Shown here: positions 1-11,300 of the stretch, one piece after another | How the letters are laid out: each line of letters opens with the position of its first letter | Position numbering within the stretch: position 1 is the stretch's first letter | Notes under the pieces: model-generated | Seen by the model: the letters and a program-made list of their open reading frames with translations, nothing else | Databases searched by the model: none | What the model was told of the DNA's origin: nothing | Translations under genes and position numbers: made by a program | Assembly (NCBI GenBank): GCA_002102555.1 | Contig: MCFL01000228.1 | Span: 1 to 37,304 of the forward strand | Length of the DNA stretch: 37,304 bases | Reading direction: 5' to 3' | DNA from: Catenaria anguillulae PL171 | Lineage: Eukaryota; Blastocladiomycota; Blastocladiomycetes; Blastocladiales; Catenariaceae

Positions 1-2
1 AG

Positions 3-74
3 CCCAATATGAAGAGTCGAATGGATTTGTTGCTGGACAAGTTGCAGGCGGACGCGGCCCTGGGAAAGCTGTGA
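3..74 (+). CDS. 3' end of an unidentified + strand gene (partial)
   Basis: The window opens inside an open frame that starts at the first complete codon (position 3) and ends in TGA at 72-74. The 23 visible residues (PNMKSRMDLLLDKLQADAAL and three more) are charged and amphipathic, as expected of a helical C-terminus. No family can be named from so little. The other + frames here either stop at once or continue as low-complexity sequence, so this is the best reading. The next gene runs toward it, so this would be the left partner of a convergent pair. Low-to-moderate confidence. Confidence 0.4.
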   Translation, partial: PNMKSRMDLLLDKLQADAALGKL

Positions 75-448
75 TTGCCTCCCTTCCCTACTGTACATAT
101 ACATGCATGCATCCGAAGGCCCAAATCCTTCCAGTTCTCAAACAGAAGACAACATATGGCGACTGCCCATGAGAGGCGTCGTGAACTGAATGTGTAGCAA
201 ACAGCCGTGTATACTGTCACAACAGATTCGGTGAGTTGGGCTTGGCAGGGAAGTGCAAGTAAATGGCGTTGGGGAACGTGCCGCGAATGCTCGCCTGCGT
301 CTGCGTTTGGGATGGTAGAATGGGAAATGAATAGCGGCTAAATAAGAAAACGACACATAGAACAAGGTGTTGTAAAATCTCAAAAGGAAACAATGCTGCT
401 ACTTTGCCAGTGCACGCGCCCAAACCGACGCTTGCCTGCCACCAATCT
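75..448. other. Convergent 3' flanks, no gene seen
   Basis: This 374-bp stretch lies between the stop of the left fragment and the stop of the PUF60-like gene. The open frames in it are compositionally random or antisense extensions. It probably holds both 3' UTRs. I see no clear AATAAA close to either stop codon. Confidence 0.5.
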
Positions 449-2453
449 TCACGCTTCATACTCGCCATTCTCAAACTTGGACAACGAGTACTCACCTGCA
501 GCAACCAATCGCCCACCAAAGAAGCGGCCATTCATAACCTTTTCGGCCGCTTCACGCTCTACAATGACACACGGGAAATCATCGGGTGTGAGCGAAACCA
601 AGGAAGGGTCGCCAAGATGCAACCGCACTGAGAAAGCCGCACATACCTGCAACACTCTCATACAAAACAAATACCCTGACACCAGACTCCTTGCCGTCGC
701 TACCTACAACCATGGCCGAATTCACATGAATGACCACATCCTTGATCTTGCCATACTTGCCGCACTCTTCGAGTACATCCTCCTTGAGATATTCATCCAC
801 GTCGTCGGGCCCGACCATGTTGCGCATGAGCAGCACGGCCGACGCAGGTTCCGGAATCACCTTGGGAAGTACAGGCTTAGGCCCCGCCGGCAAGGGCGGA
901 AGTGAAGCACGCGGACGTGGGAAACGAGACAAGGCACCCATACCCTCAGGGAACGGCCCGCCCACGAGCGTGGCCGTCACGTACAGCATTTCGTCGGGCG
1001 TGTTTTCGTATGCGAGGCGGTTGAGATAGCGCACGGCAGCGTTGGCTTGAGATTCAGTGGCATACTCTGCAAAACCGTAGCCCTTGTGGCGGAATGTGAG
1101 AATGTCAGGCTGCGAAGCATCATATTCAAAATGACACGGGTTAGTGTTGCCAATCGGTGATTACCAGATGAAGGCAATCATAGCGTACGCAGAGAGAAAA
1201 GTTTTCCAAGGTGCCAAAGGGCTCAAACAACTCGCGCATATCTTCTTCTGTGAGTAATGGGTGAACGTTGGCAAAGTAGATCCGGTTGGGAAGCTTGGCA
1301 GAGAAATGGCGCCAGATATGTTCATTGAACGCATTGGTATGATTCACTTTGAGCGGGCTGTGACGACGGTTGATGATGATGTCAGGTCTGGTCAGCGGAT
1401 TGCGAAAAAAAAAAAAAAAAAAAAAAACATGCGGTCGAAGAAAGAAAAAGCGTACCGGCCCTCCAACTCAAACCCATTCATGTACACAATCGAACCCATC
1501 GCCGACTCTGGAGCATCAAACTCAATAAAGCACCAACCCTTGTGAGTATTGAGATCGACATCCCTTGTCATGCTCAGTTCCTTGACGTAGCCGAATCGCG
1601 AAAACACGGCCCTCACGGTCTGCTCCGAAACCGACTGCGGAATGTTGCCGACATAAATCCGGTTGATAGTGCGGTTAATCACTGGTGTTACAAGTGCAGC
1701 AGGCTTTCGGTCAATGGGTGCGCGGCGCGCCGCAGAGGGCGGGCCAGGCGAGTACCCGCGGTGCGAAGGAGGTGGGGGAGACCGGGAGTAGCCACGCGGA
1801 GGAGGGGGAGGAGAGCGAGAGTACCCGCGAGGGCGACGGCCATAGTAGGGCGGAGGGGACCGCGACCGAGAGTAGCCCCGACCACGAGGTGGAGGGGAAC
1901 GAGAGTACCCGCGCCCGCGCATTGGCGGAGGCGGGGAGCGGGAGTATCCACGTGGGCGGCGGCGGCCGTAGTATCCAGGCGACCGCGACCGCGAGCGAGA
2001 TGGATACCTGCCACGCGGACGGGGTGGCGGCGAGCGACTGCGGCCCGGGTAGTAGCCGTAGGGCGAGCCAGCGGGCGAAAGTGAAGTGCGGTGGCGGGAC
2101 CTCGGGCGCTCGTCTTCATGGCCATCTTGGAAACGGTCTTCACCGCGTGGGCGTGGATCACGGCCGTCACGGCTGTGTGGACGTGGATCACGGCTGCGCG
2201 GACGTTCGCGTGAATGGTCGCGCGGCGGCGGGACGGCATGAGGCTCACTGGGAGACATTGGATGGTCGGCGGGAAGTGCCTTGGTCTTGATGGACACTGG
2301 GGCAGGGGCCGGCGGCGGGTTGCGCTTGAAGGCCGTGGTGACGAGGGCGGCATAGTCCCTTGCAGCACGCAAGCGCATGAGCTGGTCGTCAGTCAAATCT
2401 ACAGACATGGCTGGAGGCGGCAGTGCGTGGACTTCTGGCAGTGCGGGGGACAT
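449..2453 (-). CDS. PUF60: PUF60-like poly(U)-binding splicing factor with an N-terminal SR/RGYSRSPPP domain
   Basis: Four exons (2453-1456, 1357-1189, 1109-647, 558-449) join in phase to 579 aa. Residues ~80-250 are rich in RS and in repeated RGYSRSPPP units. RRM1 follows (NRIYVGNIPQ...KGWCFIEFDAPESA), then RRM2 (NRIYFANVHP...HKGYGFAEY), a short Pro-rich linker, and a C-terminal U2AF-homology motif domain (LLMRNMVGPDDVDE, EECGKYGKIKDV, then GRFFGGR, the R-x-F ULM-binding motif). The C-terminal YSLSKFENGEYEA matches the end of PUF60 rather than U2AF65. The family binds poly-pyrimidine tracts at 3' splice sites together with U2AF. Introns are 98, 79 and 88 nt; intron 1 carries T23. The N-terminal SR domain is unusual for PUF60, and the RRM2-UHM linker is much shorter than in animals. 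Transcribed divergently from the kinase gene. The start MSPALPEV was chosen as the first ATG of the long frame; MSVDLTDD 15 codons later is possible. Confidence 0.9.
1405..1427 (-). repeat. T23 homopolymer inside PUF60 intron 1
   Basis: A run of 23 A on the + strand, so 23 U in the pre-mRNA, lies within the 98-nt intron at 1358-1455. It is followed by CGCAATCCGCTGACC and the acceptor CGTCACAG. It is exactly the kind of ligand the encoded protein is expected to bind. Confidence 0.85.
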
Positions 2454-2566
2454 TTCATGGACTCGATGAGACTTGACTTGTATCCGTCTCTTTCGTCAAG
2501 AAGAAGTTGTAAAATGGAGAGGGCCTGAGGCATCTGAGATAGGACAGGCAGAAGCTTGCCGATCAT
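2399..2566 (-). other. Candidate upstream ORF overlapping the PUF60 start
   Basis: An ATG 113 nt upstream of the PUF60 start opens a 55-codon frame (begins MIGKLLPVLSQMPQALSILQ). It runs through the main start in another frame and ends in TAG inside the PUF60 coding region. If it lies in the transcript it would compete with the main start and could lower translation. Whether the transcript starts far enough upstream is unknown, and a spliced first exon using this sequence cannot be excluded. Confidence 0.35.
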
Positions 2567-2865
2567 GGATGGAATGTCGCAACGTGACAGTTTGTTTCTT
2601 TCATGTTTCTTTCACCATTCTAAACTCTTCTCACGTCACGTCCACACCTCTCTCTCACACGCGTTACGCGTGGCGATGACACCAAACGCTGTTCGATCGA
2701 ACGGAGAGACAGCCATAAACGACTCGATCCACCCGTTGAATGAAAGTAGCCCCTGCCCACCCCCTCTCTCCTTGCAATACAAGAAACAGCAATAGATCAC
2801 GACGACCCAAGTGTGCACAAGAAAGCATACGGCCTGCTCGTTCCAACATATCAAACTCGCCAACC
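2567..2865. promoter_or_regulatory. Divergent intergenic region between PUF60 and the kinase
   Basis: The two start codons are 412 bp apart. The segment contains pyrimidine-rich stretches (TTTCTTTCATGTTTCTTTC near 2597) and no good TATA box. The kinase frame is open upstream to an ATG at 2740, so part of this region could be coding if that start is used. Confidence 0.4.
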
Positions 2866-5227
2866 ATGTCGCCACCAGGCCAAATCCAAGGAACCCCCGT
2901 GTCGACAGCAGCCCATCCGCTTGCACATTCACCTCCCCACTCGCGACCGGGCTCGCCTGTGAAGCGTTCCTCATCCGAGCCATTCGAGTCATGGCTTGAT
3001 TCCTTCATCGTGGCCAGCACGTCGCTGGACGACTACCGTACGATAAAGACGCTGGGACAGGGCACCTTTGGCAAGGTCAAACTCGCAGAGCATCTCGAAT
3101 CGGGAAGAAAGGTTTGCACTCGGCCGTTTCGGGAACGGTCATTGCCATCGCCTATCGCTGACGCTCTCTTTTAGGTCGCTATCAAATACATTGAAAAGGC
3201 CAACATCAAAACTCCCAAGCAAAAGGCAAGTGTCAAGCGTGAAGTCCGCTTGCTCAAACTCCTTCGGCACCCAAACATTGTCAATGTTTACGACGTCATT
3301 GAAACGCACGACTGCATTTCCATCATCATGGAATACATTCCGAATCTCGAGTTGTTCGAGCACATTGTCAAGAACCATCACCTGTCCGAGGCAGAGGCGC
3401 GCAAGTATATGCAGCAAATTGTGTCGGCGCTCGAGTACTGCCATCATGTACGCACCCACACCGTCGCGTCCACCAATCACAACCGTGAGCCTGCCTGACC
3501 CTTCCGCGTTCACCGTTACGCTTTAATAGCATTGCGTCATTCATCGGGATTTGAAACCAGAAAATCTGCTCTTGGACGCCGACATGAATGTCAAGCTGAT
3601 CGACTTTGGATTTGTCAACACCTTTGACGGCCAAAGTGCGCTCGACACATTTTGTGGCTCCCCATTCTATGCGAGCCCACAAATGATTCGCGGAATCACC
3701 TACTACGGCCCGGAAAGCGATGTCTGGTCTTTGGGTGTTGTTCTCTTTGCCATGCTGAGCGGTCGATTGCCCTTTGATGCCGAGGACATGAAGGCACTCT
3801 ATGATCGGATCGCGTCTGGCGTCTTCAAGTGTCCATCTCACTTTTCGGCTGATGCCATCGACTTGATCCGACACATGCTTGTCGTTTCTCCCAAGGATCG
3901 CTTCAACATTTCAAACGTCAAGAGCCACCCATGGATGCAATGGCAATCCGCTCCGCCCTCATTGCAGCGCGGTACTCACGTGGAGTCTTTGACACGCCCT
4001 TTGGCCCCGTTGCAGCCGCGCCTCATGGAGGCGATTCGTTCGTTTGGGTTCACGGCAACAGATATTACGACGGCGCTCAACCAACCGCACATCCGCCACC
4101 CGATCGTTGGCTACTACCGATTGCTTTTCACTGCTGATGAGGTCATGACCGGTGTCAGACTTTCGACCGATTCGCACTATGGCAGCTCGGCAACTGTTCA
4201 GGCGAGCAGCAGCCAGCAGTTTGCGAGCCCAGTGTCCACGTCGCTGGCATCGTCCACGACGCCTGTCGAGATGGAATCACCTCGCGAACATATTCCCTGC
4301 TATGAGCCAGAAAGATGCAAAACCCCGACACCGCGCGCAGCCAGCCCCAGCCCGGGTACACCTGCTCGCTCTGGCACGCCTGCCCGTTCTGGAACTCCTC
4401 ATGCTGCATGGAATGGGCCATCGACACCAGTCAAGTCGCCACGCTCGCGCCAATATACCCACGACACGCCAACTCGTGAGCACCCACTTCGATACGCAAC
4501 CCCAGGCTCTGGCACACCCGTCAAGCCGATCTCATCTTTAGCCGTCCGTGTTCAAGGCATATTCTCTGGCAACCATGGCGGATCCCGACCCTCGTCGCCT
4601 GCGTGCCACACGTCCCACTCTACCCCCGTCGCGTCTCCATCGCGTTCAGGAGCATCATCGCCAACTCCCACGAGCCCCACATCGTCATCTGTTCCGCTCG
4701 TTCAGTCTCAGCGTCAGCAGCACCACGCAGCTTCACATTCAGCCCCATACACGTACCCAGTAGCCGCATCTGTACACGTGGCACACCCAGTCTCCCCGAC
4801 CACTGCACCACACGTACCGCCTTATGCGCATCAGCAAGTTGTAAACCCGCACTCCGTTGTTCAATCTCGCTTTGGATTCAGCACGTTCGTTGATCTCGGA
4901 CTCAATGTTGTCATCACCAACCATTCGGGGCCTGCACTCCAACACGCCGTTGACGTGGCATTGCGTACCACAAGCGCCAGCTTTGAATGGCGCAGCATGC
5001 ATCTCGTCAAGTGTGAATTGGGGCACTGGCAGTTTGATTTACAGCTCTATGTGATGCCGCACGAATACATCCCGGCCCACCTGATTCAAGGTCTTGGCAC
5101 GGGATACCATGGTGGCATGACGTGGTTGTCGGCGCAGATTTCAATCAATGCCAAGGGATCCGAGATGGAAGAGTTTGTCTTGAACCAAATCAAGCGCGTG
5201 TTGGATGAGATGAATCACCAAGGTTGA
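2866..5227 (+). CDS. CAMKL-type Ser/Thr protein kinase (KIN1/MARK/SNF1-like)
   Basis: Exons 2866-3111, 3175-3447 and 3530-5227 give 738 aa. The kinase domain spans about residues 55-310: glycine loop GQGTFGKV (64-71), VAIK with Lys86, catalytic HRDLKPEN (178-185), DFG (198-200), and an activation loop LDTFCGSPFYASPQM with Thr213 in the usual LKB1-type site. The conserved APE triplet reads SPQ. A UBA-like helical segment follows (LMEAIRSFGFTATDITTALN), then about 300 residues of Ser/Pro/Thr-rich linker. The C-terminal ~110 residues (FGFSTFVDLGLN...QIKRVLDEMNHQG) are ordered and look KA1-like, a domain that binds acidic membranes and inhibits the kinase in MARK/KIN1. The layout suggests a polarity, septation or energy-stress kinase. 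The start was chosen for CAACCATG; an in-frame ATG at 2740 would add 42 residues. The exact subfamily (KIN1, SNF1, BRSK) cannot be settled by eye. Confidence 0.88.
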
Positions 5228-6134
5228 CAGGTTCTTCGGAGTACGGATGTTGTTCGTAGTACGGGTGCAGCATGGAGCAGTATCCTCGGTCGTCGGTTTG
5301 GCCACGGTCAGCAATTCATAGCTCGTCATGCAGACCGGAGGTGGCATAATCTGTTAGCGTACATATCCTTATACTTTTTCCGTATCTTTGAAGGACTGCT
5401 TGGTTCTGTGTCTGTCCACCTTCATTGTTGCTTGTGAAAAGCAAACCTTCATCGTCGACCAGACCTGGGGTGCGTCGGTCGTTCATTTCTTCCTTTCCCC
5501 TTTGCTGACCCTGTAATAAATACCATCTACTTGCGTTCACAGTTTTTCCCTCCTGATGCGAATATCCTCCAACACAAGCTCGCTGGAGCATGTCCCGGGC
5601 TTGAATCGGGATGTCTGCTTGCATGTAAGAGCGGAAAAATGACGGAAAAAAGAAAACTCATGTCCGCCGATCGTCCACTGCGCGACTTGCCGATCTCTAT
5701 CATGAGCCTGAGCCGACGGATTTTTGTTCGCAACCCTTTTCGTCAGCAAAACCGCGTTTACTGAATGGCGGCCAAGAAGGCCGGATTTCTGACGGATTTC
5801 CAGGCTCGATTATACCGTCAACCGTAATTTGGAATGTTGTCACCTTTTGCCATGATTAAGTGCGCCAAAAGCATTAAAACCGGCGTGAATGAAAGCGTCC
5901 GCAAAGCCGATTGCAAAGCCTTGAACGCGGACCCGACGGATGAGTGAATCGGACTTTCGGCAGCTGTCAATGCAACCGCACCAGGACCAAAGGACACCTA
6001 CATAAATTTCAACTCACCCCCGACCCGTACTTCCCTCCCTGCTACCAACAGCTCCTATCCCATGCACATGAAGGCCGGCTGAATGCATATGTCGTTGAGC
6101 CATTACGTCCCTCTGCTGCCAATAAACCATCACC
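5228..6134 (+). promoter_or_regulatory. Kinase 3' flank and P450 upstream region
   Basis: This 907-bp gap has no gene. It contains a likely kinase poly(A) signal (AATAAA at 5515) and three same-strand copies of GACGGAT at 5715, 5791 and 5935, upstream of the P450. The P450 leader is pyrimidine-rich and ends with AATAAACCATCACCATG at the start codon. Confidence 0.45.
5515..5520 (+). terminator. Candidate poly(A) signal AATAAA for the kinase gene
   Basis: AATAAA lies about 290 nt after the kinase stop, preceded by a pyrimidine-rich stretch (TTCATTTCTTCCTTTCCCC). It is the only canonical hexamer I noticed in this flank. Confidence 0.4.
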
Positions 6135-8061
6135 ATGCCTGTCCTTGAAAACCTACTAGGCTCCTTGAGCCTCAACGCCGAGGGCCTCGCCCAACTCAAG
6201 TCGCACCTCGAGTCGATCGACCAGGAGCAGGCCACCAAGTTGGCCATCACCGCCGTTCCCATTGCGCTTGCCGCGATTCCCGCGTACACGGCCGCAAAGT
6301 TTGCGTACAACATTGCCAAGGCCAAGTCCATTGAAAGCCAACTCATCTCTGGGCCCACACCCATGCCCTACGATAAGGACTCGTGGCACCCGCTCTGGGG
6401 CGTCGGCCAGCTGTTTTCCGAAAAGTCGCCTACTCGCGCGCTCGGTTATCTCCACGACAAGCTCGGCCCGGTTGTAGTTTGGCGTGCTCTTCATCGTGTG
6501 AGTCTGTCGATTGCCGGTATGTTGCGAAATCAATGTGGGAACAACGGAGGGAACGGTTGGGCTGACTGTATGGGAGAGTTTCCAATAGACCCCAAGCTCG
6601 CTCAGCTCGTGATTGGCAAGCTCAACCTGCCAAAGAACGACTACGAATCGGTCAAGGAATTGCTGGGCGAGTCGGTTCTGACGAGCAACGGCGCCGAGTG
6701 GCATCGCAAGGTATACCATTTTTTGACTGCAGTATTCTGGACCCAATGACGCCTCACACTGACCGCTGACGTGCCCTTTGACAAACAGAGGAAGGCCGTC
6801 AACCCGGCTTTCAAGGTTTCCTTCTTGAAGGAAGTGCTCGCGCCTGCCGTCGTCGATCGCACCAACGTCATGTTTGATGTGCTGTTCCCCAAAGCTCCGG
6901 AGGGTGTGCCCATGAACCTCATGGAAGCCTTCTCCAAGATTACACTTGACGGTACACATGTTTTTGTTCATCGTCGCCATGTGGATCTCATGCTAATGCA
7001 TTGTTTTTCCTTCACAGTGATCGGTCTCACGGGTTTTGACTACGACTTTGGTTTCGCTTCCTCGGCCACCTTTGATGAGGGCCTGTCGGCCATGGTTCTC
7101 AACGTCCTTGAGGAGCCCAACCTTCGCTCGGTCAACCCGTTGCGCAAGTATTACAAGGTCCGCGAAGCCATGCAATACTCGCGCGACTTGGCCAACTTCA
7201 AGGCCTTGAGTCGCAAAGTCATTCGTGAAGCTCGTGCCCGTCAAGCTCGCAACCCCGACTCTGTCAAGCCAACGTCTATTATTGGATTGTTGTTGCAGCA
7301 GTCTGATTTGACTGATGAGGAGCTCTTGAACGAGGTTCGTGCGCTCTTGCCGCCCCTCGTCACTCCGCCTCACAAGTTTTCCTCTAACCTCGCCCGGGTT
7401 GTCTGAATGCCAGGTCAACACCTTCCTCTTTGCCGGCCACGAAACGTCTGCCTCGACGCTCAGCTTCATGTTCATTGCCCTCGACGCCTACCCAGATGCC
7501 AAGGCCAAGCTGATTGCTGAGATTGACGAGGTGCTCGGCGGCCGCGATCCGACGTTTGAGGACCTCTCCAAGTTCAAGTACCTGACGGCCGTCATGAAGG
7601 AAACCCTCCGCTTCTTCCCCATTGGCTGGGCCACAGCACGTATCACGACGGAAACCACCCAACTCGGCGACTACTCGATCCCGCCCAACACGCCCATTCT
7701 CGTCGACTACGTCGCGCTTCACCGCAATCCAGCCGTGTGGGACCGCCCGCTCGAGTTTCTCCCCGAACGGTTCCTCAATACAAGCAGTGGCGGCGACGGG
7801 CCTTCGGACACGCTAGACGAGAAGGCGACGGGCAGCACGCCATACTCGTATTTGCCATTCAGTGGTGGCAACCGAATTTGCGCGGGCAAGTCATTTGCCG
7901 AGATTGAGATCAAGCTTCTCATGGCCATGATGGTGCAAAAGTACCAGTGGAAGGTGCAGCGGCCAGAGTCGTGGAAGGATCGCCCGTTCCATGACTTGTA
8001 CAAGGACGGGACGACATTGCGTCCGCTTCCGCACATGGTTTGGATTGCGCCTCGTCATTAA
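6135..8061 (+). CDS. Cytochrome P450 monooxygenase, membrane-anchored
   Basis: Five exons (6135-6495, 6589-6710, 6789-6951, 7018-7334, 7414-8061) join in phase to 536 aa, a normal microsomal P450 length. An N-terminal hydrophobic anchor (LAITAVPIALAAIPAYTAA) precedes a PTPMP hinge. The I-helix oxygen-binding motif is AGHETS (328-333), the K-helix ExxR is ETLR (384-387), the PERF motif is at 438-441, and the heme loop FSGGNRICAG places the axial thiolate at Cys477. TLDVIGLTGFDYDF and WHRKRKAVNPAF match conserved P450 positions and confirm the splice joins. It should hydroxylate a hydrophobic substrate at the ER with a P450 reductase; overall it resembles CYP4-like/fungal fatty-acid or xenobiotic clans, but the substrate cannot be read from sequence. 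Intron 1 is 93 nt, a multiple of three without stops, so retention would insert 31 residues in frame. Confidence 0.93.
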
Positions 8062-8397
8062 CCTGTCACGACATGTGGATATAGTTTTCAAGTGGAAAGG
8101 ACACAATTGGCGCTGCGGACGCGTTTGATCCAAAGCGCCCGAGTTGGATATTATATTCTTTGCCTCGTTTGGCTCTTTTATCTTTGTAATTTGTCGACTT
8201 GTGAGCGACCTTTTCTTTTTGACGTTCTGATTAGATCTATTCATTCCGTTGTTTGTCTCTATTGCGCTTGACACGAAAAAAAAACATAGTCGGGCCAACC
8301 GACCATATTGTCCATGCTTGGAGGAAGCAAGTGACAAGTAGGCATTTCTGAAAGAATGAATACGATGCAAGTTGAAGAAAATGGAAAGAACAGAACA
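8062..8397. other. Convergent 3' flanks of the P450 and DZIP1 genes
   Basis: This 336-bp AT-richer gap separates two stop codons. It includes T-rich stretches (TTTTCTTTTT near 8210) and an A9 run at 8276-8284. No coding sequence was recognised. Confidence 0.5.
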
Positions 8398-11300
8398 TCA
8401 AACAGACTCAACATCCCACTCGGAAAAGTTGTGTGCGGGCTTGGTCTCAATCACTCGTGTGACAATCGGAGGTGGGCGCGTGGCTTCCTGTTGCTGTTCC
8501 GCCGCCTCGTCGTCAGAAACAAGCTCGTTTAGCAGCTGGCCAATGCCCGAACTATCTGCCGTCTCAGGCTCTGGAAGTGCGGCGGTCTTTTTTGGAATAG
8601 GAGCAGGTTGGCGGCTCGGGGCAGCAACGTAAGACGACTCGTCCGACGAGACTTCGACGTGATTGAGGCCAGGTTTGTCACGAATCAACCGCGAGCCCGA
8701 TCCGGTTCCCGATCCACCTGATGGACGCAAGCCAAAGGTATCCGCCACCGGCTTGGATTGGGGTTGCTTTTGTGGTGGGCTCACCTCCGAATGCGAATCG
8801 TCCTCGTCCGTCCCCGAGACTTGATCCTGCTCACCCCGACTCTTCCTCCCGCTGCCTTTGGCCGACTGGGCCGCGCTAACAACCGATGCAAATCCAACCG
8901 AGCGTGCTCCAACCGGCGAGGACATTGGCGACGTCAGGCCATGCCCATTTCCACTGTTTCCGAAAGCGGTTTGCCGCTTGGCTCCAATGACGCTTGGCCC
9001 TGCATCTTTCCCGTCTCTGTGGCGCTCACGTGTCTTGGGCGTCAGTGGCGCATAATCGCTTGACCGGAAAGCGGTCGACGGCGAGTCGTAGTTTGATTCA
9101 GACTCGGTCTCTTCCGGGATGGGCGACTCGGCCGATGGGAATCCACGGCGCAACGGTGACGATTTCATGGGGAATGCAGACTTGTTTCCACCAATGGTCG
9201 ATGGGCCTGCGGACGCGGATTGCCGATTCGGGAGCGAGGCAAATGGAGACCGCAGGTTGGAGATGGCCGATGTAGCGCCACGCACCCCACCCCACGACAA
9301 CGAGTTCCCCGAGTTGCCTGGAGAGCGTGACGTAATAGACTTGAACGCTGACTTGGCCTTTTGCGCGACACCCTTGTCGCTATCGTCGCTGTCGCTATCG
9401 TCATCCGACTCTGGTGATTCGGGAGAATTCCAGTCGACCCGCCGTGTGGGCGTAGAAGGCGACTTTGCCATACTCGAGCGAAGCACCGACTTGAGCACAC
9501 CGCGGGCCGGTGAGGAGGGCGACACAATCTTGCGCCAATTGGACCCAGGCGCCAATGTTGTCCCGCGGATTGCCGGCGTGAATCTTGTCGTCTTGTTTGG
9601 AGACATGACTGGTTTGGGCTTGAACCGAAACTGCTTGGCTGTCAATGCTTCCATGTCGTCCCAAATGATTTCGTACATTGGACCAAAGCACGCGTCTCGA
9701 GCATGCATATCCTCCTTTTCTTGCTCAAACGCATTGACGAGCGACTCAAAGGCCTCTGGGTCGTTGAGCGCTTCAGTGGTAACACCTCGCTGAGTCAGGG
9801 CGCGGCGCAAGTCGGCGGCAATTTGCTCACGCATTTGAATGACTTGAACTGGCGGGTGCGGCATAGCGGATTTGATCCAAGGGGCGTAAGGTAGCGAAAT
9901 ATGCTTGTGTGTTCGCAAATGGCGAGAGATGATGGGCCAGTCCGATTCCATGCCCAGGTGAGCAAGTTCATTGTGATCGGGTGGAGCGGTGATGATGGAT
10001 AAAGGCGGGCCGTTTCGTTTGGCCGATTGTTGCTCCTCTGTCGAGGTAGATGCAAGTCAGGCCGGCATTTTCATTAATGAAGTACGATATCACACGCACC
10101 CATTTCATGGCTGCGAGATTTGGATTTCGTGGGCATCCTCGGTGGCTCCGGTTCGTCGTGTTGCTCCTCAGCAAACGAATCGTTGTATTGCTCATGTTCC
10201 AGTTCCTGATGCTTTGGTGGTGGCGGAATATCGAGCTTAGGTAGCGATACCGACCTTGCTTTGGACTTTCCACCCAGTTGGTTCTGCATCAGCATAGACT
10301 GCAGTCCCTCCAGCCTCTGGGCGAGCGACGAGCCCAATTCGGATGTTGCCTGCTTGCTGGAATCTTCCGTGTGACTAACTTGATCTCGAACCGCGGCAAT
10401 CTCCTTGACGACCATGTCTCGTAACGTAGCAAGCGCAGACTCTTGCTTTTGCTCGAGATGTGCAAGCAGTGCCGACATGTCTGGTGGTTGAGCTGTGGGC
10501 GCAGCCGACGGTTTGATTTCGCTGACGTCCGCCTCTTCCTCATTCCCATCCGACGCATTTCCATCATCCACATCCTCGAGCTGGCCCAGACCCGACGAGC
10601 GCTCGTTGCCGCCAATCACCGACCCAGACCTGTCTCGATGCAACCGTTCCGTCGCGTTTGACACCTCGGCGCGCAACGCCTCCAGCTCTACCCGCTCCTT
10701 TGCGAGCCGCTCGCGCTCCGACTCCATCTCGTCGTGCATTTGCCGCCGCAACGCGTCAAGCTCCGCCTCGTACTCTGCGTGTTCATCTTCCCGGATCCGT
10801 GCCAGCTCGGCTTCGCGGTCCGCGAGCGCCTGCGCGAGTCGTGACTCCATGTCGGAGCGAATGGCGGCTTCGGACTCTTGCAATTTGGATGCGAGGTTGG
10901 CGAGGGTAGAATTGAGCTGATCGATGATGGCTTGTTGCTGTGCAATTGCGGGATCCGGCTCGGGAGGCTGTGGCTCTGTTTGCGTGGTATGTTCCTCTGC
11001 GAGATAGTTCGGCAGATCAGAATGACGGCGCCGGAGATGTGAATCGAGGTAGGGTAGGCCGTTGAAGACCTTTGGACAGTATCGACATCGCTGTACATAC
11101 AGGTCCAGGTAAGGTTAACACACACTTGGCTGCGCCTGCAAGAGGCTGGAATGCATCTGCGTACGTGGTATTGCACAGTCCCCGGCCCCAATGGCTCCTT
11201 GACTTGGCCATTTGTTCCCGGTTGCTGTTGGTATCCAGGCACCTTGATCATGACCTGATAGGCAAAAATGGTCTTTTTCAGCGCCTTTGTCTCCTTCTTG

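Noticed and set aside
393-905. Plus-strand frame of 170 aa over PUF60 exons 3-4
   Set aside because: Antisense to conserved UHM-domain exons; no recognisable motif and it crosses PUF60 splice sites.
1542-2290. Long plus-strand Arg/Ala- and Gly/Glu-rich frames over the PUF60 SR region
   Set aside because: High-GC repeats coding RGYSRSPPP produce stop-free antisense frames; no independent protein features.
5874-5945. Short inverted repeat (GTCCGC / GCGGAC) and paired GCAAAGCC upstream of the P450
   Set aside because: Arms are only 6-8 bp and the arrangement is within chance for this region.
6156-6980. Minus-strand frame of 274 aa over P450 exons 1-3
   Set aside because: Antisense shadow of the P450; sequence is His/Arg/Gly random-like.
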